A stretch of DNA of 25,893 nt from an uncultured Treponema sp. Its GTDB lineage: Bacteria; Spirochaetota; Spirochaetia; Treponematales; Treponemataceae. The stretch covers positions 1 to 25,893 of the forward strand of contig CAJPOF010000031.1 in assembly GCA_905372235.1 (NCBI GenBank), in the 5' to 3' direction. A model generated the notes under the pieces. The model had not been told where the DNA came from. It worked only from the letters and a program-made list of their open reading frames with translations, and ran no database searches. The position numbers were made by a program, and so were the translations under genes. This document shows positions 15,097-23,192 of this stretch, one piece after another (within the stretch, counting starts at the first letter, position 1; every line of letters starts with the position of its first letter).

Positions 15097-15137
15097 AAAC
15101 CGGTAATGCCATGAGTTTTCTGATCATTACCGGTTTT
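15097..15137 (-). terminator. Internal terminator/attenuator between binding protein and permease genes
   Basis: AAACCGGTAATG (15097-15108) pairs perfectly over 12 bp with CATTACCGGTTT (15125-15136), loop 16 nt. On the minus strand the stem is followed by TTTAATTTATTTTTT. It lies 12 bp after the binding-protein stop. It probably stops or slows part of the transcripts so that binding protein exceeds membrane parts. Confidence 0.75.
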
Positions 15138-15148
15138 CGTAACGCCTT

Positions 15149-16093
15149 CTAAAGAAGTTCAGCAGGAATTGTCACGCCCAAAGCCTTTGCGATTTCTTCA
15201 TTGAAGACAAAATTGCAATTGGACGAATATTCAATCGGCATATCCGCGGGTGTTCCTTCCCCCCTGATAATCCTAACCGCCATCGCAGCGGTCTGTTTTC
15301 CCAGTTCATAATAATTTATTCCGTAAGTCGCAAGACCGCCAATCCTGCACATACCTTCCTCGCCGACAATCGTAGGAATCTTGTTTCCCGTTGCAATCTG
15401 AGCCACCAACGGCATTCCAGCCGCAATCATATTATCCGTAGGCGAATAAATTACATCCACCTTGCTGCAAAGCGACTGAACGACCTGCTGTATTTCATTC
15501 GAATTCGAGACCGTTGCCTCAATATAATTTAGCCCGATTTTTTCGCAAGCTTCTTCGGCAAGTTTTATTTGGAAATACGAGTTTTGTTCGCTGGAGCAAT
15601 AAAGCATTCCCACTGTTTTTGCTTCCGGACAAAGTTTTTTCACAAGTTCCATCTGGGCGGCACACGGAGTAAGGTCCGATGTTCCCGTAACATTTTTTCC
15701 CGGCATTTTATTAGATTTCACCAGTTTTGCCGATTCCGGGTCTGTAACGGCGGAAATCACCACGGGAATTTTATTCGTAACATTTGCGACAGCTTGAGCC
15801 GCCGGAGTTGCAATTGCGAAAATCAAATCGCTTTTTCCGGTAACAAATTTCTGCGCGATTGTAACGCAATTCGCCTGTTCGCCTTGCGCATTGTTATAGT
15901 CGATTTTTATATTCTCTCCATCGATATAACCTGCCTCCGCAAGTCCGTCGACAAAGCCTTTGTAATTCGCATCCAAAGCCGAATGTTCAACCAACTGAAT
16001 AACACCGATTTTTATAACATTGTTTTTCTGTTTTGAGCATCCCGAAGCGAACGCCAAAACCATAGCCATAAAAAGCATTGTAAACTTTTTCAT
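15149..16093 (-). CDS. ABC transporter substrate-binding lipoprotein, TrpX type
   Basis: 314 aa of the ABC_sub_bind family (PF04392-like). Lipobox FASGC puts the lipidated Cys at 19. The body shows the family's GVIQLVEHSALDANYKGF start (~31-48), ATPAAQAVAN, and the hinge segment SPTDNMIAAGMP. It has two lobes of the periplasmic-binding type. Members with a LivH-like permease and a single ATPase include tryptophan importers, so an aromatic amino acid is a guess. GGAGG sits close upstream of the ATG. First gene of a minus-strand group running through to birA. Confidence 0.88.
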   Translation of the reverse strand: MKKFTMLFMAMVLAFASGCSKQKNNVIKIGVIQLVEHSALDANYKGFVDGLAEAGYIDGENIKIDYNNAQGEQANCVTIAQKFVTGKSDLIFAIATPAAQAVANVTNKIPVVISAVTDPESAKLVKSNKMPGKNVTGTSDLTPCAAQMELVKKLCPEAKTVGMLYCSSEQNSYFQIKLAEEACEKIGLNYIEATVSNSNEIQQVVQSLCSKVDVIYSPTDNMIAAGMPLVAQIATGNKIPTIVGEEGMCRIGGLATYGINYYELGKQTAAMAVRIIRGEGTPADMPIEYSSNCNFVFNEEIAKALGVTIPAELL

Positions 16094-16131
16094 TTCCGTC
16101 CTCCGAGTAATAAAATGAAAATAACTAGAGC

Positions 16132-16137
16132 ATTATA
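16132..16137 (-). promoter_or_regulatory. Possible -10 box of the binding-protein operon
   Basis: A perfect TATAAT lies on the minus strand ~40 bp before the ATG at 16093. I find no good -35 at the right distance. It follows the rpsD terminator, so a promoter is expected here. Confidence 0.4.
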
Positions 16138-16182
16138 AAGCAGTTTAAAACTTATTTATAGTAGACTTCATCAATTAATATA

Positions 16183-16218
16183 AAAAAATCCAGCCCGATA
16201 AGCCAGGCTGGATTTTTT
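16183..16218. terminator. rpsD terminator, strong and bidirectional
   Basis: AAAAAATCCAGCC (16183-16195) and GGCTGGATTTTTT (16206-16218) form a perfect stem with a 10-nt loop and U-tracts in both directions. It lies 19 bp after the rpsD stop. Confidence 0.92.
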
Positions 16219-16236
16219 ACAGTCAAGTTTTTTCGA

Positions 16237-16830
16237 CTATTTGGAGTAGAATTCAACCACCGACTGCTCCTTGACCAGAACAGGAATTTCTGCACGGGTA
16301 GGAAGCGATGTGAATGTTCCTGAGAAATTCTCCTCATCCCTTGTGATATAAGGAAGCGGAGATTTATTATCGCTCAAAAAACATCTCTTGAACTGCTCGC
16401 TCTTTCGAACCTTCTCAACAAGCTGAATTGTAGAACCAACTTTCACGCTGTAAGACGGAATGGAAACTTTCTTTCCATTCACAAGGAAATGACCATGACT
16501 TACCATCTGTCGTGCCATACGAATAGAGTTTGCGAAACCTATTCTGTAAACCAAATTATCAAGCCTGCATTCCAAAAGAACCAAAAGATTCTCTCCTGTG
16601 TTTCCTTCTTTGCGGGTTGCGGTTTTGTAATAACGAACAAGCTGTTTTTCCAGAATATTGTAATATGCCTTGATTTTCTGTTTTTCAATCAACTGCAATC
16701 CATACTCTGATTGTTTGTGTTTTTTACTAAAAGCCGGACTGTTTGCTCTGTCCATGGCTTTTGGGTGTCCGCACACGTTTACACCAAGTCTTCTACATTC
16801 TTTGAATCTAGGACCTCTTCTTGTTGCCAT
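16237..16830 (-). CDS. rpsD: 30S ribosomal protein S4
   Basis: 197 aa, close to the family's usual ~200-210. The N-terminal domain starts ATRRGPRFKECRRLGVNV, and the S4 RNA-binding domain covers ~90-155 (ECRLDNLVYRIGFANSIRMARQMVSHGHFLVNG). It is a primary 16S rRNA binder for assembly of the small subunit and lies near the mRNA entry. GGAG precedes the ATG. It is a single-gene unit with its own promoter and terminator, not inside an alpha-type operon as in E. coli. Confidence 0.97.
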   Translation of the reverse strand: MATRRGPRFKECRRLGVNVCGHPKAMDRANSPAFSKKHKQSEYGLQLIEKQKIKAYYNILEKQLVRYYKTATRKEGNTGENLLVLLECRLDNLVYRIGFANSIRMARQMVSHGHFLVNGKKVSIPSYSVKVGSTIQLVEKVRKSEQFKRCFLSDNKSPLPYITRDEENFSGTFTSLPTRAEIPVLVKEQSVVEFYSK

Positions 16831-16873
16831 TTATGACTCCTTTTAAAGTTTACCGACAAAAGTCGATTTTGCG

Positions 16874-16903
16874 ATTATACAGGAATTCGATTTTGTTAAT
16901 CAA
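16874..16903 (-). promoter_or_regulatory. rpsD promoter
   Basis: TTGATT (16903-16898) and TATAAT (16879-16874) are spaced by 18 bp on the minus strand. This gives a ~35-nt leader before the rpsD ATG. Confidence 0.7.
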
Positions 16904-16914
16904 TAGAAAAACAG

Positions 16915-16958
16915 AAAAACGGCTGTCCGCAAAAATCATCTTGCAAAACAGCCGTTTT
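16915..16958 (-). terminator. Terminator of the peptide-importer operon
   Basis: AAAACGGCTGT (16916-16926) pairs perfectly over 11 bp with ACAGCCGTTTT (16948-16958). On minus the stem runs into five T. It lies 17 bp after the end of the two-domain ATPase gene and before the rpsD promoter. Confidence 0.8.
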
Positions 16959-16975
16959 ATGATGCAAAAAACTAT

Positions 16976-18436
16976 CTATTTCTTTTCTGCGTACATACCC
17001 ACAAGTTCGGGAAAGTCGTAATTTTTTTCGACAAAATAACGCAAATCGAAATCTTCATGGGTGACAACCACCAAAATAGTGGCGTGTACCGCAAGATAGT
17101 CGGAAATCACCTTCATCACCTGAAGCCGGGTGTCAAAGTCGATGTGTGCAAATGGTTCGTCAAGCAAAAGAATGTCCGGCTTTGCCGTCAATGCTCTTGC
17201 AATATCCATTCGTTTCATCTCTCCGGAAGAAAGTGCATTCGGATGAGAATCGAGATGTTCCTTCTTGAGTCCCACCTTAACAAGATTTTCTGCAAGTTCT
17301 TCCAAAGTTCCCTCGTTTCCTGCAGCCGAAATCTGCCTGAAAGAATCCCTGATTTTCAGATCGGGGAAAAATGAAAACCTCGAATCTTGCTGAACTATCG
17401 CCATTCGTTTTCTGTAAGGCTTGAACGGAACCGGATCTCGACCATTTTCTATCGGCTTTAGCGCAACAAGATCTTTTCCATCCATAAAAATTTGACCATC
17501 GGTTTCGTCAAGAAGACGCAATATCGATTTTATCATGCTCGATTTTCCGCAACCCGACGGACCTGTAATTCCGTAGACCGTTGAACGTTCAAAAGTCAAA
17601 TTAAGTCCTTTGAATGCAGTAAATTTCCGTTCTCCGAAAATACCCCGCTTCATGTAAGACTGCGCGACCTCTTTCAGTTCCATCGCAGAACCCGTAGCAC
17701 CTTTTTTTGCTTCCGGTTTGTCATAGCCTTCAAGTTCAGGAAGAGCCGTCTGTTTTTCGATGTCGCCGTCTTTCAGCATAAACGCCTGGGTAAGCGTAAG
17801 GCGGCGGATAAAATCAACATCATGGCTTACCATAAGGAATGTTTTAGACTTATCGCAGAGAATCTCTTTGTTAAGAAATTCAACGAAATTCTTTCGAAGA
17901 TTTCTGTCAAGATTCACCGTAGGCTCATCCAAAAGAATCAGATTTCCCGGTCTCGAAAGAAGAATCATCAGGGTTATTCTTTGCATTTCGCCGCCGGAAA
18001 CCTCGTCAGGGTAAAGCCGGGCAAACGCTTCAAAATCCAAAGTAAAAAACTCTCCAAGACGTCTTACAATCTCCAGTCGGCACCCCGGAGCCAAGAGATT
18101 GAGATTTTGATCCAAGGTCAGGGCGGGATTCATTACCTGCGCTGTCTCCGCAGGAACAAACATAAGCCCGGACTGTTCAATCTGCGTCCATTGACCGTAA
18201 TCAAGTTTTTTGCCATCGATATAACCGTCAATTCCATTAATTTTCATGCTTCCTTCATAGCGGAAAACCGTAGACGGAAGTATTCCTGCCACAGATTTCA
18301 GGAACACGGATTTTCCCGTTCCCGTTGGTCCCATGATTACAGAAGACGTTCCCTCCTCAATCTTGAGCGAAGTCTTTTTCAAGGTGATACGATCTCTTAA
18401 ATGAATGCAAAAATCGTTTAATTCTATCGGAGTCAT
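16976..18436 (-). CDS. Two-domain peptide ABC transporter ATPase (DppD-DppF-like fusion)
   Basis: 486 aa from the ATG at 18436, which overlaps the permease stop (ATGA) and has AAAGGAGG upstream; a start at 18520 would add 28 residues inside the permease gene. Domain 1 (~1-235): Walker A GPTGTGKS (36-43), signature VSGGE (146-150), Walker B LILLDEP (166-172). Domain 2 (~252-486): GPSGCGKS (292-299), signature LSSGE (402-406), LLLDEP (423-428). Both domains keep catalytic motifs, so one chain can supply both ATPases that are usually separate OppD and OppF subunits. It powers the importer encoded just upstream; last gene of the operon. Confidence 0.88.
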   Translation of the reverse strand: MTPIELNDFCIHLRDRITLKKTSLKIEEGTSSVIMGPTGTGKSVFLKSVAGILPSTVFRYEGSMKINGIDGYIDGKKLDYGQWTQIEQSGLMFVPAETAQVMNPALTLDQNLNLLAPGCRLEIVRRLGEFFTLDFEAFARLYPDEVSGGEMQRITLMILLSRPGNLILLDEPTVNLDRNLRKNFVEFLNKEILCDKSKTFLMVSHDVDFIRRLTLTQAFMLKDGDIEKQTALPELEGYDKPEAKKGATGSAMELKEVAQSYMKRGIFGERKFTAFKGLNLTFERSTVYGITGPSGCGKSSMIKSILRLLDETDGQIFMDGKDLVALKPIENGRDPVPFKPYRKRMAIVQQDSRFSFFPDLKIRDSFRQISAAGNEGTLEELAENLVKVGLKKEHLDSHPNALSSGEMKRMDIARALTAKPDILLLDEPFAHIDFDTRLQVMKVISDYLAVHATILVVVTHEDFDLRYFVEKNYDFPELVGMYAEKK

Positions 18437-19248
18437 ACTTCCTCCTTTGTTTCGTTCAAGATGATAAGGAACGCAATACTGACCGCCAAAAGCATCAAGG
18501 ATGGAATCCAAAACGGCCATGGATTAAATTCGCCGCTGGCAAAATTAATTATCGCCTTGCGGTTTGCAGCAATCAATGCGCCCGGACTGGTATGCTGCGG
18601 AGTTCCCGTAGCGCCAAGACCAACCTGAATCACATAACCGAACGAAGTGTCAAGAACGAGCGTTTTAAGAAGAATTCCTGCCGCAACTCGTTTGAGAGTG
18701 TCTTTCATCAGCGTGGTTTTCATCAAAACCGCAAGAATCCTGTCTTTTGTAAATCCATAGGAACGGAACGAAACGCTGTATTTCCTGTTGTAAAGATCCG
18801 AAAGCGGAATTGAAATGCTTCTTACCGCTTCAGGAAGAACCGTTGCCGTAGCCGCCGCAACAAACACACCCAAAGACAGCCATGTCGAAGTCGGACCTTT
18901 TACGGAAACCAGCGCACCCGAAACAGGCGCATAACAGAACAACGCAATAAGAATAGAAGGAATTGACTCAATTGCATTCATTATATTGCTGAAAAATCGT
19001 CCGACGCCCATAGAAAGAACGCTAAGATAACCAAGAAGAATGCTTATCAGCATAGCAAAAACCACAGTGGTCACAAGCGTAATCGAAAGTTCCTGGAAGG
19101 ACACAAAAAGAGACTTTATAAAGCCGCCCTGATTGAGAGTTTCCGGAAGAATTCTTTCGAACCACTCATGAGGAAGCCATGAAACAAAAAGCGGTGAAAT
19201 GAAAAGAATCACCAAAATGATATTTAAAATTCTAAATTGCTTTTTCAT
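18433..19248 (-). CDS. Peptide ABC transporter permease, DppC type
   Basis: 271 aa inner-membrane protein with a first helix at ~7-24, an extracytoplasmic stretch, then a five-helix BPD_transp_1 core. The EAVRSISIPLSDLYNRKY coupling region (EAA-like loop) contacts the ATPase. The start overlaps the upstream permease gene by 17 bp, and the stop overlaps the ATPase start by 4 bp, so translational coupling is likely. No ligand specificity can be read from the sequence. Confidence 0.85.
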   Translation of the reverse strand: MKKQFRILNIILVILFISPLFVSWLPHEWFERILPETLNQGGFIKSLFVSFQELSITLVTTVVFAMLISILLGYLSVLSMGVGRFFSNIMNAIESIPSILIALFCYAPVSGALVSVKGPTSTWLSLGVFVAAATATVLPEAVRSISIPLSDLYNRKYSVSFRSYGFTKDRILAVLMKTTLMKDTLKRVAAGILLKTLVLDTSFGYVIQVGLGATGTPQHTSPGALIAANRKAIINFASGEFNPWPFWIPSLMLLAVSIAFLIILNETKEEV

Positions 19249-20113
19249 ACCACCTCGGATAAATCAAGAACAATACGGTCTTCACAAGGAAGGAAACGAT
19301 TGCGTTGATACAAAGAAGGATGAATACGGACGTTATAAGAAGATCCGTATTTTTGTTTATAAGAGCGTCAATCAGGTTCTTTCCCAAGCCGGGGAAGTCA
19401 AACGCAATTTCTGCGATTGTAACCGACCCGATGATGGCAGGAACTTTTCCTGCCAAATAAGGAATGAACCTTGGGAGACTGGACGAAAACAGATATCCGG
19501 AATAAGTTCCGGGGATAGGGAAAAACTTTCCTAAATTTCTTCCAAGTGTAGAGAACACAATAGCGTGAGTCTGATCCACCTGGCTAAGCATATCGGTTTT
19601 AAGAAAATTCGTTCCGTCCCACGCAAGTCCGCCAAGCAACACCGTTACAAGAGAAATAACAGGAAGCGGAGCTTGACCCATCAGCGTATAAAGAAGCCAA
19701 AATCCGACAAACAAAGGAACTGCCGCCATCAGCGAAAGAACATTTGCAAGGAATTTCTCAAATTTTTCATCTCCGGTTTCGCCAAAATGAAGCGACATAT
19801 ATCGGCTTGTAACCGAATATGAACCGCTTACAAGAGCGATAAGAATAAGAAAAATCAATGCGATTAGAGCCAATGGCAATGTCTGTGCCGCACCCGCAAA
19901 AATAATTTGTCCCGAAGTAAAACCAGGTCCAACCTGAGACAATTCTTTATGCCCAACAAGCATCAAAAGGAAAGCCTTCAATGCATCCAAATAGCCATCG
20001 GCAGGCGCGCCGATGGAAAGCAAATATAAAGCTGAAAGAACGATTGTTCCTACAATGGCAAAAACTATGCCATGTAGGACAAGTTCCTTAAGCAAAAAGC
20101 GTAAGAAACGCAT
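19232..20113 (-). CDS. Peptide ABC transporter permease, DppB type
   Basis: 293 aa inner-membrane protein of the BPD_transp_1 superfamily. The first helix is at ~12-31, a periplasmic segment follows, then a core of five helices with the EAA-like loop near GTNFLKTDMLSQVDQTHAIV and the DppB-typical ending (DFPGLGKNLIDALINKNTDLL). It pairs with the next gene to form the channel. A GGGGAG site lies just upstream of the ATG, 14 bp after the binding-protein stop. Confidence 0.87.
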   Translation of the reverse strand: MRFLRFLLKELVLHGIVFAIVGTIVLSALYLLSIGAPADGYLDALKAFLLMLVGHKELSQVGPGFTSGQIIFAGAAQTLPLALIALIFLILIALVSGSYSVTSRYMSLHFGETGDEKFEKFLANVLSLMAAVPLFVGFWLLYTLMGQAPLPVISLVTVLLGGLAWDGTNFLKTDMLSQVDQTHAIVFSTLGRNLGKFFPIPGTYSGYLFSSSLPRFIPYLAGKVPAIIGSVTIAEIAFDFPGLGKNLIDALINKNTDLLITSVFILLCINAIVSFLVKTVLFLIYPRWYEKAI

Positions 20114-20127
20114 CTCGTCATCTCCCC

Positions 20128-21726
20128 TTAGTTCTTAAATTTCCAATATTCTACAGAAAGGAACGGATTGTCAGATCCGATGGCAACATTAGTCAAACCT
20201 CTGGAATAGACATCCTTCTGAAGAGTACAAAGATATAATGCCGGCGAAAGCTCACTGATTTTTGCATTAATCGCATCGGTTTTCTTTATCAATTCAGGAG
20301 CAGAAACTTCTTTTTCCCATGCAGTGAACATGGAATCCAAAGTTTTGTCGGAAATACCGGTGATATTCGCCTTGCTTGTGGAACGATAATAATCGCCAAG
20401 AGAAGAATAAATGTTGTCAAATCCGTCTCTATATATCAAAGCCATTTCATAATTCTTTTCGTTGAAAACTGTTCTGTTAAATACCTGATCACCTGCACGG
20501 CGAACCTCGACCTTTAAGCCAATTTCAGCAAGCTGCTTTGCGACACCTTCCGCAAGATTCTTTCCGAATTCGCCCATGGAATCAGGATAAATGAGAGTTG
20601 CATTTTGATTCGAAAGATTTGCTTTTTTTGCAAGGTTTTTTGCTTTTGAAAGGTCAAACGGCAAAAGATTCGCCATCTCTGAATTCCTGTATTCGGGCAT
20701 ACTTTTCTGATAGAAATTCGACGGGAATGGACCATTGTTTATGCAGACATTTTCATCGTTATCCGTAATGCCCGGAACCAAATTTTTCTTATCAAGAGCC
20801 ATTGCCATAGCCTGGCGAGCCTCCGCATTCGAAAAAACCTTGGTATTTATCGCAATTTCGTAGAACGCATACGGCATATAGGAATTAATATCAACATCCT
20901 TGATTTTTGCAACCGTCGGGCGATCCATTGGGTTTGTCTCAAGAACTACATTAATTCTGCCCTTTCGAAGTTCATTCATTCGCACAACAGGGTCAATCGT
21001 TCTCTTTATAACAAGACTGTCAGCCTGCGGACGACCGTTTATGTAGATTCCATTTGACTGGAAAGTAAGCCATTTTCCAATCTCCCATTTTACAAGTTTA
21101 AACGGACCTGTTCCGATAGGAGCAGTCGCAAATGCACGCTCGTTTTCGCCTTCCCTAAGATTTACGTCCATGTCCTTGCCATTATATTTGCACGGAATGA
21201 TTTTGAATGTAAGAACCGCCTGCGCTCTATAATCCGGAATAGGATTTCTGAATTCAACCAAAACGGTTTTGTCGTCCTTGGCTGTTACATTCTTGATAAA
21301 TGACAAAAGATACTCTCTGTTAGGAGATTCGTTTTCAGGAAGGGTATAGGCATTGAATGAATACACAACATCATCTGCCGTAAGTGGAATTCCATCGTGC
21401 CATTCAGTATTTCGCAATACCACCGTATATATTCGTTTTGTATCGGAATCCTGCTCTATGCTGTCCGCCAATGCCAATTCAGGATAGCGAACCTTGCTTA
21501 CAGGATCTACTGTATAATTTACAAGTCCGTCAAAGATAAGTTCGTTTGCGTTCAAGCCCGATGTGTTCTGTACAAGAACCGGATTCAATGAGTCCGGCAA
21601 AGTAGAGACCGCTACGGTCATTCCTTTAGGCTGGACCTTCATGATTACCACGGCAGCGGCAATAGCCAATACCGCCGCAACGCCAACGATTATTCCGATG
21701 ATTTTTTTGTTTATTTTTTTTGCCAT
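20128..21726 (-). CDS. Family-5 peptide-binding protein with N-terminal membrane anchor
   Basis: 532 aa SBP_bac_5 (OppA/DppA) protein. Family marks: LPDSLNPVL near the start, ELIFDGLVNYT, the WHDGIPLTADDVVYSF segment (~108-123), and ALIYRDGFDNIYSSLGDYYRS late in the chain. Unlike most such proteins in diderms or spirochaetes it has no lipobox; residues ~9-29 form one hydrophobic helix after a lysine-rich end, so it is probably held by an uncleaved anchor. It begins 2 bp after the lipoprotein gene stops, with AAGGAG upstream. It likely binds short peptides for the importer downstream; nickel or other ligands of the family cannot be excluded. Confidence 0.88.
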   Translation of the reverse strand: MAKKINKKIIGIIVGVAAVLAIAAAVVIMKVQPKGMTVAVSTLPDSLNPVLVQNTSGLNANELIFDGLVNYTVDPVSKVRYPELALADSIEQDSDTKRIYTVVLRNTEWHDGIPLTADDVVYSFNAYTLPENESPNREYLLSFIKNVTAKDDKTVLVEFRNPIPDYRAQAVLTFKIIPCKYNGKDMDVNLREGENERAFATAPIGTGPFKLVKWEIGKWLTFQSNGIYINGRPQADSLVIKRTIDPVVRMNELRKGRINVVLETNPMDRPTVAKIKDVDINSYMPYAFYEIAINTKVFSNAEARQAMAMALDKKNLVPGITDNDENVCINNGPFPSNFYQKSMPEYRNSEMANLLPFDLSKAKNLAKKANLSNQNATLIYPDSMGEFGKNLAEGVAKQLAEIGLKVEVRRAGDQVFNRTVFNEKNYEMALIYRDGFDNIYSSLGDYYRSTSKANITGISDKTLDSMFTAWEKEVSAPELIKKTDAINAKISELSPALYLCTLQKDVYSRGLTNVAIGSDNPFLSVEYWKFKN

Positions 21727-21728
21727 AA

Positions 21729-23192
21729 TTAGCGACTCCTTACAACAAATGAATTGTACACAACAACTTCGCCGGAATAATTGTCCGTCTTGCCTTTTTG
21801 AATTTCAAAAAAGTATTTATCGGATGTCAGTTGAGCGCCTGCGTTCAATACCGGCCAAGAATTTCCGACTTTATTTTGCTTGCTCACAAGATCCTGAAGA
21901 TTCTTCTTTTCAATATCCTTTCCGCTGTGGGTGTTCTGATTGAATACTCTTAGCGTTCTGTTGTCTTTCAATGTGATTACAAGGTCATTCATAGTTCCCT
22001 TTGGAATAGAAACCATTCCCCACCAGTATTCATTCTTCGACTGCTTTGTTGCGCTGAATTTTGCAGGGCGAGATTTCTTTCCTGAAGCAGAAGATTTCGG
22101 ATCTGCATTGAAAAGACCTATCATAAGAGGCATTACCGTTTTTCCTCGGCTTTCGATTTCTTCTTTTATTGCGATTTCTTTGTTGATTTGGGCAATCTTT
22201 GAATTCAAATCGTCCTTAAAAGATTTTGCCTCGGCGACCATGTCAGGACTTACGTCCTTTGGATATTTTGCCGCAAATGCTTCCAGCTGAGAAAAAATAT
22301 CTTCCATATTTTTTGCGATTGACTGGTAGTGATTTCTGGTGTCATATACGGTAAATGCTCCGTTTTTACCAGTGCCTGAACCTTCGTCAGGTTGACGGGC
22401 AAATTCCTCGCCAAGTCTATCCATATAAGCATACGCCTCATCTCGGAAAACTCCGGAGCGAAGAATCACTATATCCTGCCGAACTTTTTTGAACGACTTT
22501 ACGGAAGCGATAACTCCGTCGGATTCTGCGACAGTCGACTGTTTCACAAGAGAATTAACTTCTGACTCAACGGTTGGATATTTTGCAATCACCGCATCAT
22601 AAGCTGCAACTTTTTCATCAAAAGTTTCCTTTTCGCCGGCTTTCTTTGCCTGCTCCTGCAATGCCTTCTTCTTTGAGACAATCGTATCTACAATCTCAAT
22701 TTCTTTTCCGGCTTGTGTAAGCGCATCGTTCAAGCCGTAGATGGCAACTGCCGATTTATTCAATTTCTTTGCCTCGGAAAGCCTTTCGGAAGCCAAAAGT
22801 TTATCGATTCTAGCGGCAGATATGGTCGCACCTTTTTCCTTAACATCCGCAGGAAGCTGAAGCATGGAATCCAATGCGCTGAACTTGTTCACAGCTGTGT
22901 TCGTCGCCTGAAGCAATTTTGCCTCATTGGAAGCTTTTATGGAATCCGTGCTGTCCAAAGCCTGGACACCAGCCTCATACAAAGTCACGTAGTTGAGCCA
23001 TTTTTTCTTCTTGGAGGCATCAGCAATTTCATCCCAATATGCAGTAGCGGCGGAAGGACCTCGATTATTCCATGCAGAAATACCTCGTCCTACAGCAGGG
23101 TCATTGTCTACCAAGTTGTCCGTTGATTCACAAGAAAAAAACAGAGCCGCAAGGGCAATCAAAGCCAAAAGACCTATTTTATTTTTTCTCAT
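21729..23192 (-). CDS. Coiled-coil lipoprotein of unknown function
   Basis: 487 aa from the ATG at 23192, placed by AAGGAG 7 nt upstream; a TTG at 23195 directly before it is a less likely start. A hydrophobic signal ends in lipobox FFSC, followed by a Ser/Thr/Asp-rich linker. Residues ~45-330 are charged, Ala/Lys/Glu-rich and helical, with heptad-like spacing typical of coiled coils. The last ~110 residues look beta-rich (YWWGMVSIPKGTMNDLVITLKDNRTLRVF, KYFFEIQKGK, GEVVVYNSFVV). I do not recognise a named domain. It overlaps the preceding gene by 14 bp and is 2 bp from the peptide-binding protein gene, so it is likely made with the importer. It may be a periplasmic scaffold. Confidence 0.85.
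   Translation of the reverse strand: MRKNKIGLLALIALAALFFSCESTDNLVDNDPAVGRGISAWNNRGPSAATAYWDEIADASKKKKWLNYVTLYEAGVQALDSTDSIKASNEAKLLQATNTAVNKFSALDSMLQLPADVKEKGATISAARIDKLLASERLSEAKKLNKSAVAIYGLNDALTQAGKEIEIVDTIVSKKKALQEQAKKAGEKETFDEKVAAYDAVIAKYPTVESEVNSLVKQSTVAESDGVIASVKSFKKVRQDIVILRSGVFRDEAYAYMDRLGEEFARQPDEGSGTGKNGAFTVYDTRNHYQSIAKNMEDIFSQLEAFAAKYPKDVSPDMVAEAKSFKDDLNSKIAQINKEIAIKEEIESRGKTVMPLMIGLFNADPKSSASGKKSRPAKFSATKQSKNEYWWGMVSIPKGTMNDLVITLKDNRTLRVFNQNTHSGKDIEKKNLQDLVSKQNKVGNSWPVLNAGAQLTSDKYFFEIQKGKTDNYSGEVVVYNSFVVRSR

Noticed and set aside
15073..16236. T-box or Trp leader controlling the TrpX-type operon
   Set aside because: No T-box consensus, no Trp-codon leader peptide and only a short upstream region after the rpsD terminator.
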